From Corynebacterium sp. BD556 (lineage in GTDB: Bacteria > Actinomycetota > Actinomycetes > Mycobacteriales > Mycobacteriaceae), in contig NZ_CP141643.1 of NCBI RefSeq assembly GCF_038452275.1, positions 1,736,001 through 1,800,000 of the forward strand: DNA of 64,000 bases, written 5' to 3'. Numbering within the stretch: position 1 is the stretch's first letter; each line of letters starts with the position of its first letter. The position numbers and the translations under genes are program-made. The notes beneath the pieces are model-generated. The model was not told where the DNA came from. It saw only the letters and a list, made by a program, of their open reading frames with translations, and did no database searches. This document shows, in pieces, positions 1 to 8,560 of the stretch.

Positions 1-1
1 C

Positions 2-103
2 ACCGAAACAGTGCCTTTAGGAGGGTTCATGGACACAGAAGTAGGCAGCGTCATCTTGTGGGACGACGCTGCCGCAGAAGCTCTGTTTAGCTCGCTGCGC
101 TAA
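2..103 (+). CDS. C-terminal end of an upstream gene (partial)
   Basis: An open frame runs from the window edge to TAA at 101-103 and encodes about 33 residues ending in ILWDDAAAEALFSSLR. The pattern (hydrophobic strand, acidic pair, AAAEALF helix) resembles the extreme C-terminus of LytR-CpsA-Psr family proteins, but too little is visible to be sure. An ATG at 29 with AGGAGG just before it could instead start a 24-residue peptide. I prefer the partial-gene reading because the frame stays open to the edge. A 6-bp GC-rich inverted repeat at 120-139 follows, without a T-run. Confidence 0.35.
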   Translation, partial: TETVPLGGFMDTEVGSVILWDDAAAEALFSSLR

Positions 104-226
104 GTGTGTGGACATGTCAGGCTTCGCAGCTGAGAAGCCCAATTCAGTCGTCAATGACCGTGTGTCTCGTCGGTATGCAATGATATGTAATCTGAAATAA
201 CTTCCGACGTGATTCGAGGGGCGCAG

Positions 227-2185
227 GTGTCAAATTCTGTTGAATCTTTCAATTCCAAAGAGCTCAACGCATACCTGAGCTCTTCTAGCCACGGCGGCAA
301 CTGGGGCCAAGTCTCCGAGGCGCTCGAGAAGCGGAATGACCAGCAGATCAAAGATGCCCTAATAAAAGCCCAGCTTCACGAATTGTTTCAGCTTCAAGGC
401 AATACCACCGATGCCACAGCCCTTGAATCGCGAACTGCGGAGGTGAAAAACGCCGTCTCCAAACAGCTAACCAAGGGACGCTGGTCGGCTGTCGCAAAGG
501 CGGTTTTGAAAGGCCTATCCACCCTCGAAACGGCTGATCCCAAATACCGTCCCTCGAGCCCCAGTTTCTGGTTTTGGTACTTCCCGCAGCTTAGCGCGCT
601 GGAAGAACAGTCAGTGGCCTCCACCGTGCAGGAAATCTACGAACACTACAGCAGGATTGGCGCTGTGGATCACGAAGATCTCATGCAGCGACTAGAAGGC
701 ACGGGCCTTAGCGCCGCAAGTAAGCAAAAGGTTCTAAATTCTCTACAGCCCGAAAAAGTAAGGCTCGTGGCCACTTTGCAGCCTCAGCTCATGCGACGTA
801 TTGAAGCCACAAGCGTCTCAAATGTTGTTGAGCTGATTCGCCCGCAAGCATGGGTTGACAATCCGCATTTAAAGTATTCCGCCTACGAAGCAGCCCCCGA
901 AGGCGCACCCCCAGTCGCGGTTTCGGAGCTGCAAGCCGCACGAGCCTTCTTCGACGCCCGCCAAAAGCAGCCCGAAAAGGAAGCGGTTTCACTCATTGAA
1001 AGCAGTGTCGCAACCGATAAAGAACTTCGAGACCTAGTCCTCGCATTTCACATTGTTAAGGTGCGAGAGGCCCGACACACCTCTTTCCCAGGGCGAATCA
1101 TCGATGAATTCCAGGCTGCGGGCCTTAAAACCAGTGAAGGGGACCGCTTGCGCGGAACGGGCGGGATGCTCTCAGCAGTAGAATCTGCGGAACAGAAGCG
1201 AAATCGCATCGCAGACAAACTCGCCTTTGAGCTCAATTTGATCACAAAGTTGAAAAACGAAGGTCGAGTTTTTGCAGCCAAAGAACGTTTCGACCAGCTT
1301 GATCTCTACGAGCTCCAATCATCACAAGTGGCAATGAACCTTCACCATGAGTTGGAGCAACGCTGCAATGCGGCCAACATATGTCGCTCCGAAGCCAACG
1401 GTGCTTTACACGCGAAAAACTTCATCGGGTGGGTCAACAAGACTAACCAGGGGCTAGAGTTCGCTGCCGACATGCAGCAACTGCAAGACTGGAAACAGAT
1501 GTTCCCAATCTACGCCAACAAACAGGAAACTATGGACAGTGCCATGCAGCGAATCCAATTCGTTCAGCTTCCTATACCTCAACAGCAAGACAGCGCGACT
1601 AGGTCGCGCGCAGGCTTCATCAAAAAAATCGTCGTCCCGTTGACCATCCTCGATTTAATCGTCAAGCTCCCTTCCCCTACGCACTCACTGCCCGGAGCTT
1701 TGACCATGGCCCTCCTGCTGCTCCCTCTGGTGTTCCTAGCCTATGATTTCGCAGGCAAGCATCGCATCAAAACCGGAAAAACCAAATTGCCTGTGGTGGT
1801 CGGAATAATCGGCACGGCTTTCCTGTGGGGAAATGGCCTATTTTTCGCTGGTCTGGCGGGAATCGGGTTCTCCTTGTTCTATTCTCGCCTCATCGCCTCC
1901 ACCATTCATTCCAAGAAGATTGAAGCATGGAACGCGTTTATCTGGAAGATTCGCGAAAACACGATGAATTTCGGGCTGTTGAACGAAACCGCAGGAGTCT
2001 ACCGAATCCGCCAAGACGACGTGCCCGAACGCATTTTTCCTGCAATTTTGCACAATGAGGTTTCACCAGACTCCGTGGCCGCCGTTCCAGGAGATTTGCT
2101 GCTTGTCGATGGAAACGGGGGCACCATCGAACGGTTAGAGTCCCAAAATCGACCTGCGAATAACGAGCTTCCCCCGCTCAATTAA
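227..2185 (+). CDS. Large membrane protein of unknown function, first gene of the Hsp70/GrpE trio
   Basis: I do not recognise a family. I chose the GTG at 227 because a GAGGGG ribosome site lies about 6 nt upstream; an in-frame GTG at 209 is possible but lacks one. The protein has about 652 residues. The first 460 are hydrophilic and mostly helical, with no signal peptide, no P-loop and no HPD motif of a J-domain. Three or four hydrophobic segments lie at roughly residues 465-570, followed by a soluble tail of about 80 residues. It is followed after 45 nt by the GrpE-like gene and then by the Hsp70 gene on the same strand. By position it could be the membrane recruiter or J-protein substitute for this chaperone pair, but that is inference only. 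Confidence 0.8.
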   Translation: MSNSVESFNSKELNAYLSSSSHGGNWGQVSEALEKRNDQQIKDALIKAQLHELFQLQGNTTDATALESRTAEVKNAVSKQLTKGRWSAVAKAVLKGLSTLETADPKYRPSSPSFWFWYFPQLSALEEQSVASTVQEIYEHYSRIGAVDHEDLMQRLEGTGLSAASKQKVLNSLQPEKVRLVATLQPQLMRRIEATSVSNVVELIRPQAWVDNPHLKYSAYEAAPEGAPPVAVSELQAARAFFDARQKQPEKEAVSLIESSVATDKELRDLVLAFHIVKVREARHTSFPGRIIDEFQAAGLKTSEGDRLRGTGGMLSAVESAEQKRNRIADKLAFELNLITKLKNEGRVFAAKERFDQLDLYELQSSQVAMNLHHELEQRCNAANICRSEANGALHAKNFIGWVNKTNQGLEFAADMQQLQDWKQMFPIYANKQETMDSAMQRIQFVQLPIPQQQDSATRSRAGFIKKIVVPLTILDLIVKLPSPTHSLPGALTMALLLLPLVFLAYDFAGKHRIKTGKTKLPVVVGIIGTAFLWGNGLFFAGLAGIGFSLFYSRLIASTIHSKKIEAWNAFIWKIRENTMNFGLLNETAGVYRIRQDDVPERIFPAILHNEVSPDSVAAVPGDLLLVDGNGGTIERLESQNRPANNELPPLN

Positions 2186-2230
2186 TGCACCATTTCCAAG
2201 GCCTAGAGTTAAGAAAGGTAGACAGTAACT

Positions 2231-2872
2231 ATGCCCTCTCATGGTTGGGATAAGGAAAGAATGCGCGGTCAACCTGAGCACACGCAATCATCTGAATCCC
2301 AAGATCAACAGTGCGCAGAATTGTCCGCTGAAGTTACACAACACCTTTCCCATATCCGTGAAGGTGTCGAACACCTCGTTTCAGAATCTGTTCCGCGGGC
2401 GTTGCTGCGGAATCTGGATGAGAATCTCGAGAAAATTCAAAAGCGCCTCGACGAACAAAGCCAGCGAAACCGTTACCTCCAAGAAGAGCTCCAAGAGGCG
2501 CGTCGCGACCAAGTAGCACTTCTGCTCAACCCTGGAATTAAAAAGCTCGTTTCCCTTCGCCGTTCGCTAATCGACGGCTCCGTGCGGGACTACACTCGTG
2601 CTGGGCAGATCAACCCCAACGAGGACTTTAACCTTGCGCTCGAGCAGCTTGACGAAGCAATCACCGCGTTTGGCTTTGAGCTCCTTCAAGCCGCACCCGG
2701 CACGTCCTTTGACAAGCGGTTCCACTACGCTGCAGGCACCACCCCCACGTCCGATCCGGAAGCGGACAAGACCATTGCCGAAGAAGTTGCACCCGGCTTC
2801 ATCTACGCAAATTCCAAAAAGGCAGTCTCACCGGCTCGGGTTATTGTGCACAGGTACGATTCGAATCTGTAA
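2231..2872 (+). CDS. GrpE-like nucleotide exchange factor
   Basis: The 213-residue product has the two-part GrpE layout. A charged coiled coil fills about residues 30-100. It is followed by helices and a C-terminal beta domain (about 158-213) that keeps the GrpE pattern: a Gly, FDxxxH, an acidic linker, a valine-type strand position, PGF and a final 'PARVIVHR' strand. In GrpE this domain opens the Hsp70 nucleotide cleft to release ADP. The gene sits 26 nt upstream of the divergent Hsp70 homologue, so it is probably that protein's dedicated partner rather than the housekeeping grpE. An alternative ATG at 2261 has an AAGGAAAG site close by, so the first ten residues are uncertain. Confidence 0.8.
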   Translation: MPSHGWDKERMRGQPEHTQSSESQDQQCAELSAEVTQHLSHIREGVEHLVSESVPRALLRNLDENLEKIQKRLDEQSQRNRYLQEELQEARRDQVALLLNPGIKKLVSLRRSLIDGSVRDYTRAGQINPNEDFNLALEQLDEAITAFGFELLQAAPGTSFDKRFHYAAGTTPTSDPEADKTIAEEVAPGFIYANSKKAVSPARVIVHRYDSNL

Positions 2873-2898
2873 GTGTTTCATTACAAAGGAGTTCATCG

Positions 2899-4509
2899 AT
2901 GAGCGACGCGAACGGTTCTGACAAGGTTTTCGGCATTGATCTCGGCACAACCTATTCAGCCATCGCCCACGTCGATGAATTCGGTACGCCTCAAATCATC
3001 GAAAACGAGGACGGACAGCCAACCACTCCTTCAGTGGTTTATTTCGAAGACGACTCCACCTTCATCGTCGGACAGGAAGCGAAGAACGTACAAAAGCTGC
3101 ACCCTGACGACACTGTCTCCCTGATCAAGCGTTCTATGGGCGAACGGCTGAACCTAGACTTCCACGGCAAAGTCTTTACCCCAGAATCTATCTCCGCACT
3201 CATTTTGCGCCACCTGGTAGAAACCGCCCAGGAGATCGAGGACGAAGAATCCAACGCTGTTGTGATTACAGTTCCCGCTTACTTCGGCACCGCCGAAAAA
3301 CAAGCCACTTTGCATGCCGGAGAGATTGCAGGGCTAGACGTTCGTGGCATCATCGCAGAGCCGGTCGCCGCCGCACTTTCTGCGGGCTTCAAACCCGGCG
3401 AGAATACAACCATCTTTGTCTACGACCTGGGTGGCGGAACGATGGACTGCACTGTCATGGAACTTAACGACGACGGCGTCGAAGTGCTCGCTGTTGACGG
3501 CGACCGTCAGCTGGGAGGCGCTGATTGGGATAACGAACTTCTTGATCTCGTCGCAGCCAAATTCGTTCTTGAAACCGGAATCTCCGACGATCCTACTAAC
3601 GACGATGCCTTTTACCAGGACCTACTCTCAAACGTTGAGCAGGCCAAGATCTCACTGTCGCGCCGCAAAAAGGTACACATTCGGTGCGAATACCAAAACC
3701 AGGCCCAAATGATCGAAGTCACCCGTGAAGAGTTCGAGGATCGCACCCGTGACAAAGTTGAGGAAACTCTCCGCGTGGTTGACCGCACCATTGAGAAAGC
3801 CAAGAAGGTACGGCCGGACCTCAACATCGAAAAATTCATTCTCGTGGGCGGCTCATCCAAGATGCCGATGATCCCCGCCGCTCTCCAGCAACGCTATGGA
3901 TGGGAACTTACCCCCACCGAGTACGACCTAGCTGTTGCTAAAGGCGCAGCGCTTTATGGGCAAGGCAAGATGGACTACGCGAACCAAGTAGGTGAAGAAG
4001 AGTCCGGCGCTGTCGAAGGTGGTTTTATCACGGCTGCGGGGCCAAACGGAGCAAAGAAAACACGGACAATCACTAACGTGCTGCCGAAATCAGTGGGTGT
4101 GAAATTCTTCGACAATGAGCTGCAGAAGCACTATGTTTCGCACCTTCTCCACGCAAACGATCCCTTGCCTAAGGATGCTTCGACGGTAGCGTACACCCTG
4201 TCTGATGACACTACATCCCTGCGGTTTGAAATTTTTGAGCAGCTGGGCGAGGTTGAATCGCCAGATCTGGAGGCCAACAAGGAGATTTCGCCCGAGGGCG
4301 GCGCTTTGCTTGACAACCTGCCGAACCTTCCAAAGGGCTCCGTGGTGAACCTCATCATGAACGTAAACTCAGACGGCATTGTCACGCTACAAGGCCACGA
4401 GCCAACATCGAACCAGATCTTCGAACTCCAGGCTCAGGTGTCTGCGTTGAGCACGGATGAGGTCCAAGAAGCGCGCACCCTTGTTGGCGAAATGCAGCGC
4501 TGGGAGTAG
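2899..4509 (+). CDS. Divergent, lid-less Hsp70 (DnaK-like) chaperone
   Basis: The 536-residue product starts at an ATG 8 nt after AAAGGAG. The Hsp70 ATPase domain (about 1-375) is intact: phosphate-1 loop DLGTTYS (14-20), phosphate-2 loop DLGGGTMD (176-183) and adenosine motif VGGSSK (316-321). It is followed by a beta-rich, substrate-domain-like section (about 395-505) and a short acidic helix. The usual DnaK has about 610-640 residues; here the C-terminal helical lid and the EEVD-like or disordered tail are missing, so substrate binding should differ from DnaK. It forms a unit with the GrpE-like gene. No DnaJ gene is adjacent. The stop codon is 17 nt from the end of the opposing operon, which suggests both sets belong to one system. 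Confidence 0.92.
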   Translation: MSDANGSDKVFGIDLGTTYSAIAHVDEFGTPQIIENEDGQPTTPSVVYFEDDSTFIVGQEAKNVQKLHPDDTVSLIKRSMGERLNLDFHGKVFTPESISALILRHLVETAQEIEDEESNAVVITVPAYFGTAEKQATLHAGEIAGLDVRGIIAEPVAAALSAGFKPGENTTIFVYDLGGGTMDCTVMELNDDGVEVLAVDGDRQLGGADWDNELLDLVAAKFVLETGISDDPTNDDAFYQDLLSNVEQAKISLSRRKKVHIRCEYQNQAQMIEVTREEFEDRTRDKVEETLRVVDRTIEKAKKVRPDLNIEKFILVGGSSKMPMIPAALQQRYGWELTPTEYDLAVAKGAALYGQGKMDYANQVGEEESGAVEGGFITAAGPNGAKKTRTITNVLPKSVGVKFFDNELQKHYVSHLLHANDPLPKDASTVAYTLSDDTTSLRFEIFEQLGEVESPDLEANKEISPEGGALLDNLPNLPKGSVVNLIMNVNSDGIVTLQGHEPTSNQIFELQAQVSALSTDEVQEARTLVGEMQRWE

Positions 4510-4526
4510 CGTTAGCTAGCCACAAA

Positions 4527-4757
4527 CTAACTAAGCATGTGGACCGCTTGGTCGACCCATGGCGCATAGTGCCACAGCACGATCGTCGCAGTAACGACTA
4601 TTTCAACCGCCACCACCACACTAACGACAAAGGCCACGGTCATCCGCCGGTTACGTTTGGCACGTGCAGCACGCTCAACGCGGGCTTGTTCCTCGGCGGC
4701 AGCTTCCGCAGCGGTAATGGAACCGTTGGGGTTAGCAAAATTTGGTACAGAAGTCAT
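4527..4757 (-). CDS. Small single-span membrane protein, last gene of the tubulin/GTPase operon
   Basis: The ATG at 4757 is chosen because AAGGAG lies about 8 nt upstream; a TTG further upstream would add eight residues but overlaps that site. The 76-residue product has an Ala/Glu/Arg-rich cytoplasmic helix (about 15-38), the basic stretch RNRR, one hydrophobic span (about 39-60) and a short outer tail. No family is recognised. It lies 27 nt after the GTPase gene. It could be a membrane anchor or regulator for the GTPase, but only the arrangement supports this. Confidence 0.7.
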   Translation of the reverse strand: MTSVPNFANPNGSITAAEAAAEEQARVERAARAKRNRRMTVAFVVSVVVAVEIVVTATIVLWHYAPWVDQAVHMLS

Positions 4758-4784
4758 GGGATTATTCTCCTTCAACTGCAAGCC

Positions 4785-5849
4785 CTACGCGAACAGACCA
4801 AGACTGTAGAATTGCGCCCGGAGCGGATCAAGTACCCGGAAGGGTGCGATGCCAATTTCGTCAATAGTGTCACCCGCTGGAGAAGCTCCCAACGAGGAGA
4901 CGACGAAGCAGCGAAACTCGTGGCTAGAGTCTGTGGCCGCCGGCTGTCTCAGGACATTGAACATCTCTCGTGCTCCCAAACTCATTAGCATGGAGCGAGT
5001 TTCTTCGTGCACGAGTGCAGAATCAGCTGCAGAGTAGCCTTCGCTAGCTCCAGACCCGGCCCGCCGGAAAGCGGCGCCTTGGTTTTTCATCACAACGCTC
5101 CAGTTCACCCCGTCGCTAGAGCTGAGAGCTGAGGTGGAGGATAGTTTCAATTCAGAGATCTTCTGCATGATGTCAAACTTTGACAGTGTCAGGGCGATCG
5201 AAGGATGTGCATCTCCAATGGCGCGGACCACGTTTTTCAGCACATCCACCGGCTCCGCTTCTGAAACCGAATTAATGGAGACGGAACCAGCGAGCAAACT
5301 TCGAATCTCGGGGACTGCCAGCGGATCATATAAATAGATCACGCAATCGGCGTGCTTGAAAAACTCAAGGTGGTGTTTGTTGGCGTCAAAATTATCGGCT
5401 TCTAAGTCTTCTCCTGCAACATCACGGAAAACGACGAAGATGTTTTGTTCCTCGCCTGTTTCTAACTTATGCCGACCAAGGCGGAAAATCAGCGGCACCG
5501 ATTGATATGCGCTCGGGCTATCAGCAGGACTGGTGGGGCTAAGAACTCGCTGCTCCCCGTTCTCATCGCCGAAAAGAACGACGCCATAGTTTTCATTATA
5601 CGATTGACGCGTGCTTTCGTTGGCGGGTTCGAATACACCCCCATAGTTAATGCTCAAATGCTCAAGCAGCTTGACAACTAATGCAATATAAACGCTTTTT
5701 CCTGAAGTTCGAGCACCTGCCATAGCAAATGTAATGACCCCGGAATTCTGCCATCCCTCCGGAAGCGGTTTCTCTTTCGCGTAGGGAGAAACCGTCGCCG
5801 CTGGATCGATCTCCTTGAAGGTGTAGGGGCATCGGGTTGGGATCGCCAT
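4785..5849 (-). CDS. P-loop GTPase, probably of the 'double-GTPase' (DO-GTPase2) TRAFAC type
   Basis: The 354-residue product starts at an ATG with AAGGAGT 7 nt upstream, 3 nt after the previous stop. A Walker A loop GARTSGKS (45-52) and a DVAGED motif (143-148) equivalent to the GTPase G3 DxxG are clear. The SKFD at 223-226 fits the position of the guanine-specificity motif (N/T)KxD, with Ser in place of Asn. A conserved start (CPYTFKEI) with a lone Cys resembles the zinc-ribbon-derived N-terminus seen in such proteins. From memory, these GTPases co-occur with GAP1-type proteins in computationally predicted actinobacterial conflict systems. The partner genes upstream encode exactly such a protein and a VWA protein. 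The product has no membrane span, so it is probably cytosolic. Confidence 0.8.
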   Translation of the reverse strand: MAIPTRCPYTFKEIDPAATVSPYAKEKPLPEGWQNSGVITFAMAGARTSGKSVYIALVVKLLEHLSINYGGVFEPANESTRQSYNENYGVVLFGDENGEQRVLSPTSPADSPSAYQSVPLIFRLGRHKLETGEEQNIFVVFRDVAGEDLEADNFDANKHHLEFFKHADCVIYLYDPLAVPEIRSLLAGSVSINSVSEAEPVDVLKNVVRAIGDAHPSIALTLSKFDIMQKISELKLSSTSALSSSDGVNWSVVMKNQGAAFRRAGSGASEGYSAADSALVHEETRSMLMSLGAREMFNVLRQPAATDSSHEFRCFVVSSLGASPAGDTIDEIGIAPFRVLDPLRAQFYSLGLFA

Positions 5850-5852
5850 GAC

Positions 5853-6830
5853 TCAGACTCCTTGGATTTCGTTCACAGAAGTGAGGGCACCGAACATCGC
5901 TCTACTGGCTTCGCGGATTATGTCACTTTCCTCATTGCACACACTGTTGACAAAAGCATCGCTAAATTCAGTTACGGTCACGTTGTCTCCTACAGGTGCG
6001 GTCAACGGCCGCGGACTAAGAACATGAACAGGACAGCTTAAGGAGAACAATTCACCGGGAAGGTCGTCACTGATGACAACCACCGCGTCTTTTTCCCTGA
6101 TCCCATCTGAGCGAAATTCGGCGTCTGAACGGGTCCATCCAATTTCAGCGCAGCGCTTCGCCTCCTCTAATGCGGATGCGACATTTTCAGGCGTCGTGAG
6201 CGGCCGAGCAACTGAGCTCTTCGATGTCCCCACCAAGTCGACCTCAAATACCGAGTTGCCGCCAAGCACACCTCCTGCAAATGATGTAATGGCCTTGGAC
6301 AAATCGCTGGTCAGTTGAGTGCTAAAACTTGCCGATTCGTCCACAATGACAAGGATCGAAAGTTTCTTACTCGTCTCAACAGTTTGAGACGGCGTCGACA
6401 TTGTGCTGACCGTGCGTCTCGCTGCCGCAGCAGCCCGATCAAGGTTCTCTGGCCCTGAACGAAGGGGGACGGCAATATCAACTGTGCCACCCCTGCGAAA
6501 CAGCGTGGCGATAGATGCACTCGTCTGTTCGCCAATGGAAAGCGAAGGGACCTCAATCCGCAAGCCCTCGCTGCTTACTTCAATCGAGGAATAAGCGACG
6601 GCCTCGGATCCGAAAGCGCTGCGATTCGCCGGTTTGATAATTAGCTCGGTATCCCCCGTAATTTGTTGAACGAGGATTCCGCTTCGCGGTGTGTACTTGC
6701 TCCGCGCCAGGGGAGTGGGCACAAGAGTAATAGCCTCACCCGTACTAATGGAGATCTCGACGCGAATACTCAGACCCTCGGCTTCAACAGAGTGGCGCTC
6801 GCCAGCGTCGAGCTTAATTGTTGTACTCAT
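5853..6830 (-). CDS. Cytosolic VWA-domain protein
   Basis: The start is set at the ATG at 6830, with GGAAGG about 9 nt upstream; the open frame extends further but overlaps the GAP1-like gene. The 325-residue product has a beta-rich N-terminal half (about 1-150) and a C-terminal von Willebrand A fold. Its metal-ion-dependent adhesion site is visible as VDESASF (DxSxS) after the first strand. A later VVVISDD strand fits the downstream MIDAS Asp. There is no signal peptide or membrane span, so this VWA domain should be cytosolic, unlike the exported VWA protein of the same operon. VWA domains often act as metal-dependent scaffolds that pair with NTPases. Confidence 0.72.
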   Translation of the reverse strand: MSTTIKLDAGERHSVEAEGLSIRVEISISTGEAITLVPTPLARSKYTPRSGILVQQITGDTELIIKPANRSAFGSEAVAYSSIEVSSEGLRIEVPSLSIGEQTSASIATLFRRGGTVDIAVPLRSGPENLDRAAAAARRTVSTMSTPSQTVETSKKLSILVIVDESASFSTQLTSDLSKAITSFAGGVLGGNSVFEVDLVGTSKSSVARPLTTPENVASALEEAKRCAEIGWTRSDAEFRSDGIREKDAVVVISDDLPGELFSLSCPVHVLSPRPLTAPVGDNVTVTEFSDAFVNSVCNEESDIIREASRAMFGALTSVNEIQGV

Positions 6831-6843
6831 TTGCGATACCTTC

Positions 6844-8553
6844 CTATTGAGCGTCTTCTTCAGCCGCGGCTGGCCAAGTTCGTCCTCCCGCAAGCCTGCC
6901 GCGAGGATTAACGTCTATTCCAGGTCCTTGCTTAGAGTCGGATTCCACATTATCCAGCCACCCTTTAGCAACCGCTTGTACCGCAGGCTGGCTATTCGAG
7001 ACGAGACTGCACACCCGCTGTACATTCGCTTCGCCATCTGGATCTAAAGTCTTACCCGAGCGTCTCCCAATGTCACGAAGCTGGCTGTACCGATCACCAA
7101 CTACAAAATTGTCGCTAAGGTGCTGCATCCAAGCGAAAAGATCAAAGAGGCGGGTCTGATGGGGGTGATTCAACTGCAACCACACGTACTCGAGTGCATT
7201 TTGGACTTGCGTGTCAACCACCCCGCACTCAGCAAGAAGATCTCCGCACAGATCCTCGCGACTAAAAGGCTCAAGATCACGCAGTGGCCAGTCACCCGAC
7301 CAGTATTCTCTGCTCCGCAGCTTAATGCCACTGCAAACGGTGCCAATCAAGAAGCTCGCCAACGCCGCTTTTCGACGAAGCTGCTCCCACTTCTCCACCA
7401 TCGCTGGATGCTCAGGTTCCCACTCAACATCAAGAACGCTACTTAGGGCAAGGGAAGCTCGCCCATCGCGCGAAAACCAGTATTCGTCGAAAAGCTCCAG
7501 CTCCTCTGCATTTAAGGTCCCCTCCTGCAGCCATGCGTCAGCCAAAGACAGAACCTCAAGCGGATCCTTGGAACTGTTCAGTATGTTCTCGAATTCCTTC
7601 TTTTCTCGGATTGTTGGTGTCCCCTTGTAAACCGGTAATTCTTCACGCTCGTCTCCCAACCACTCGGGTGGGGCAGAAGCGAGACCAGTAAGCTCCGTAC
7701 CGTCTTTGCCGGCAGCAATAGCAGCGGCGATGCACTGCGCCCACTCACACTTCGGCTCCGCCCACGTCGCTGAATCCGCCGGGTTAACCACCCGGGTGCG
7801 TACACTTCCCGAAAGGGCTGAGAGGTCCTGCAGCGGAATCGCGAAGACTGTCGGCATAGTCGGATTCGCGGCTTCCACATCAGATGCGCGGGAGAAGGTC
7901 GAAAACTGCAATAACTGCGCGGCGACGTCTCTCGGAAGGGTCGACGACAAAGCGGTAATCCAGACGGCCGCTTCATCTGTAGATACAGTCGCAATCACCG
8001 CTGAGGCTGCTGCAGATTCCGACAGAAGGTTCATCAAAGCGTAAAGCGCCCCAATGCGATCCTCATCTAGGCCGCGTACTTCAATCCACGCGGCAAATAT
8101 ATCGCCGATTTCACTCGCCCTCGGTTCACCAACGCTTTGGTCAAGACGCGCCTTATTCACCGCCCGGTGACCAAAAGGCTCAATAAGATCTCGCGAACGA
8201 TACCACTGGATCGGATAGCTCTGCGCCGGGCCCGCTGGCTCGTGATCGATGACGATGTGATTAAAGACATTGCCCGGCCGCCGAGTAGCGTCCTTACCAA
8301 CAGGCAGCGCCTGCACAAACACACCTTTTCCCCCATCGATATGGTATTCGCACCTGCGGGGCAGTCTGGCGATTTCCTCGCTGGAGGCGAAATCATCCAC
8401 AGGTGCGTCGACGCTGACTGCGGTGAAGGCGTACGCGCGGGCTAACTCGTCATCGCCGGTCCGGGTGTGGAGGCGCTCACCGATTTGCCAACCGCCCCCA
8501 GATGCATTGAGAAACGAGGAGTACGTTAAGTGGGACCACCGCATGTCGCTCAT
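6844..8553 (-). CDS. GTPase-associated protein 1 (GAP1-N2 type) family protein
   Basis: The 569-residue product starts at an ATG with GGGAGGTG about 7 nt upstream; that site lies in the last codons of the preceding gene. The N-terminal 150 residues match the domain I know as GAP1-N2: an opening 'LTYSS', a GGGWQ turn, 'LPRRCEYHI', a Gly-rich 'FVQALPVGKDATRRPGNVF' stretch and a following 'HIVID' strand. The remainder is helical and acidic, consistent with the middle and C-terminal GAP1 regions. The family is named for its recurrent linkage to P-loop GTPases; its biochemistry is unknown to me. Here it is separated from the GTPase only by the cytosolic VWA gene. Confidence 0.75.
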   Translation of the reverse strand: MSDMRWSHLTYSSFLNASGGGWQIGERLHTRTGDDELARAYAFTAVSVDAPVDDFASSEEIARLPRRCEYHIDGGKGVFVQALPVGKDATRRPGNVFNHIVIDHEPAGPAQSYPIQWYRSRDLIEPFGHRAVNKARLDQSVGEPRASEIGDIFAAWIEVRGLDEDRIGALYALMNLLSESAAASAVIATVSTDEAAVWITALSSTLPRDVAAQLLQFSTFSRASDVEAANPTMPTVFAIPLQDLSALSGSVRTRVVNPADSATWAEPKCEWAQCIAAAIAAGKDGTELTGLASAPPEWLGDEREELPVYKGTPTIREKKEFENILNSSKDPLEVLSLADAWLQEGTLNAEELELFDEYWFSRDGRASLALSSVLDVEWEPEHPAMVEKWEQLRRKAALASFLIGTVCSGIKLRSREYWSGDWPLRDLEPFSREDLCGDLLAECGVVDTQVQNALEYVWLQLNHPHQTRLFDLFAWMQHLSDNFVVGDRYSQLRDIGRRSGKTLDPDGEANVQRVCSLVSNSQPAVQAVAKGWLDNVESDSKQGPGIDVNPRGRLAGGRTWPAAAEEDAQ

Positions 8554-8560
8554 CTCTCAC

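Noticed and set aside
104..140. Hairpin GGCTTC/GAAGCC (120-139) as terminator of the partial first gene
   Set aside because: The stem is only 6 bp and no T-run follows on either strand.
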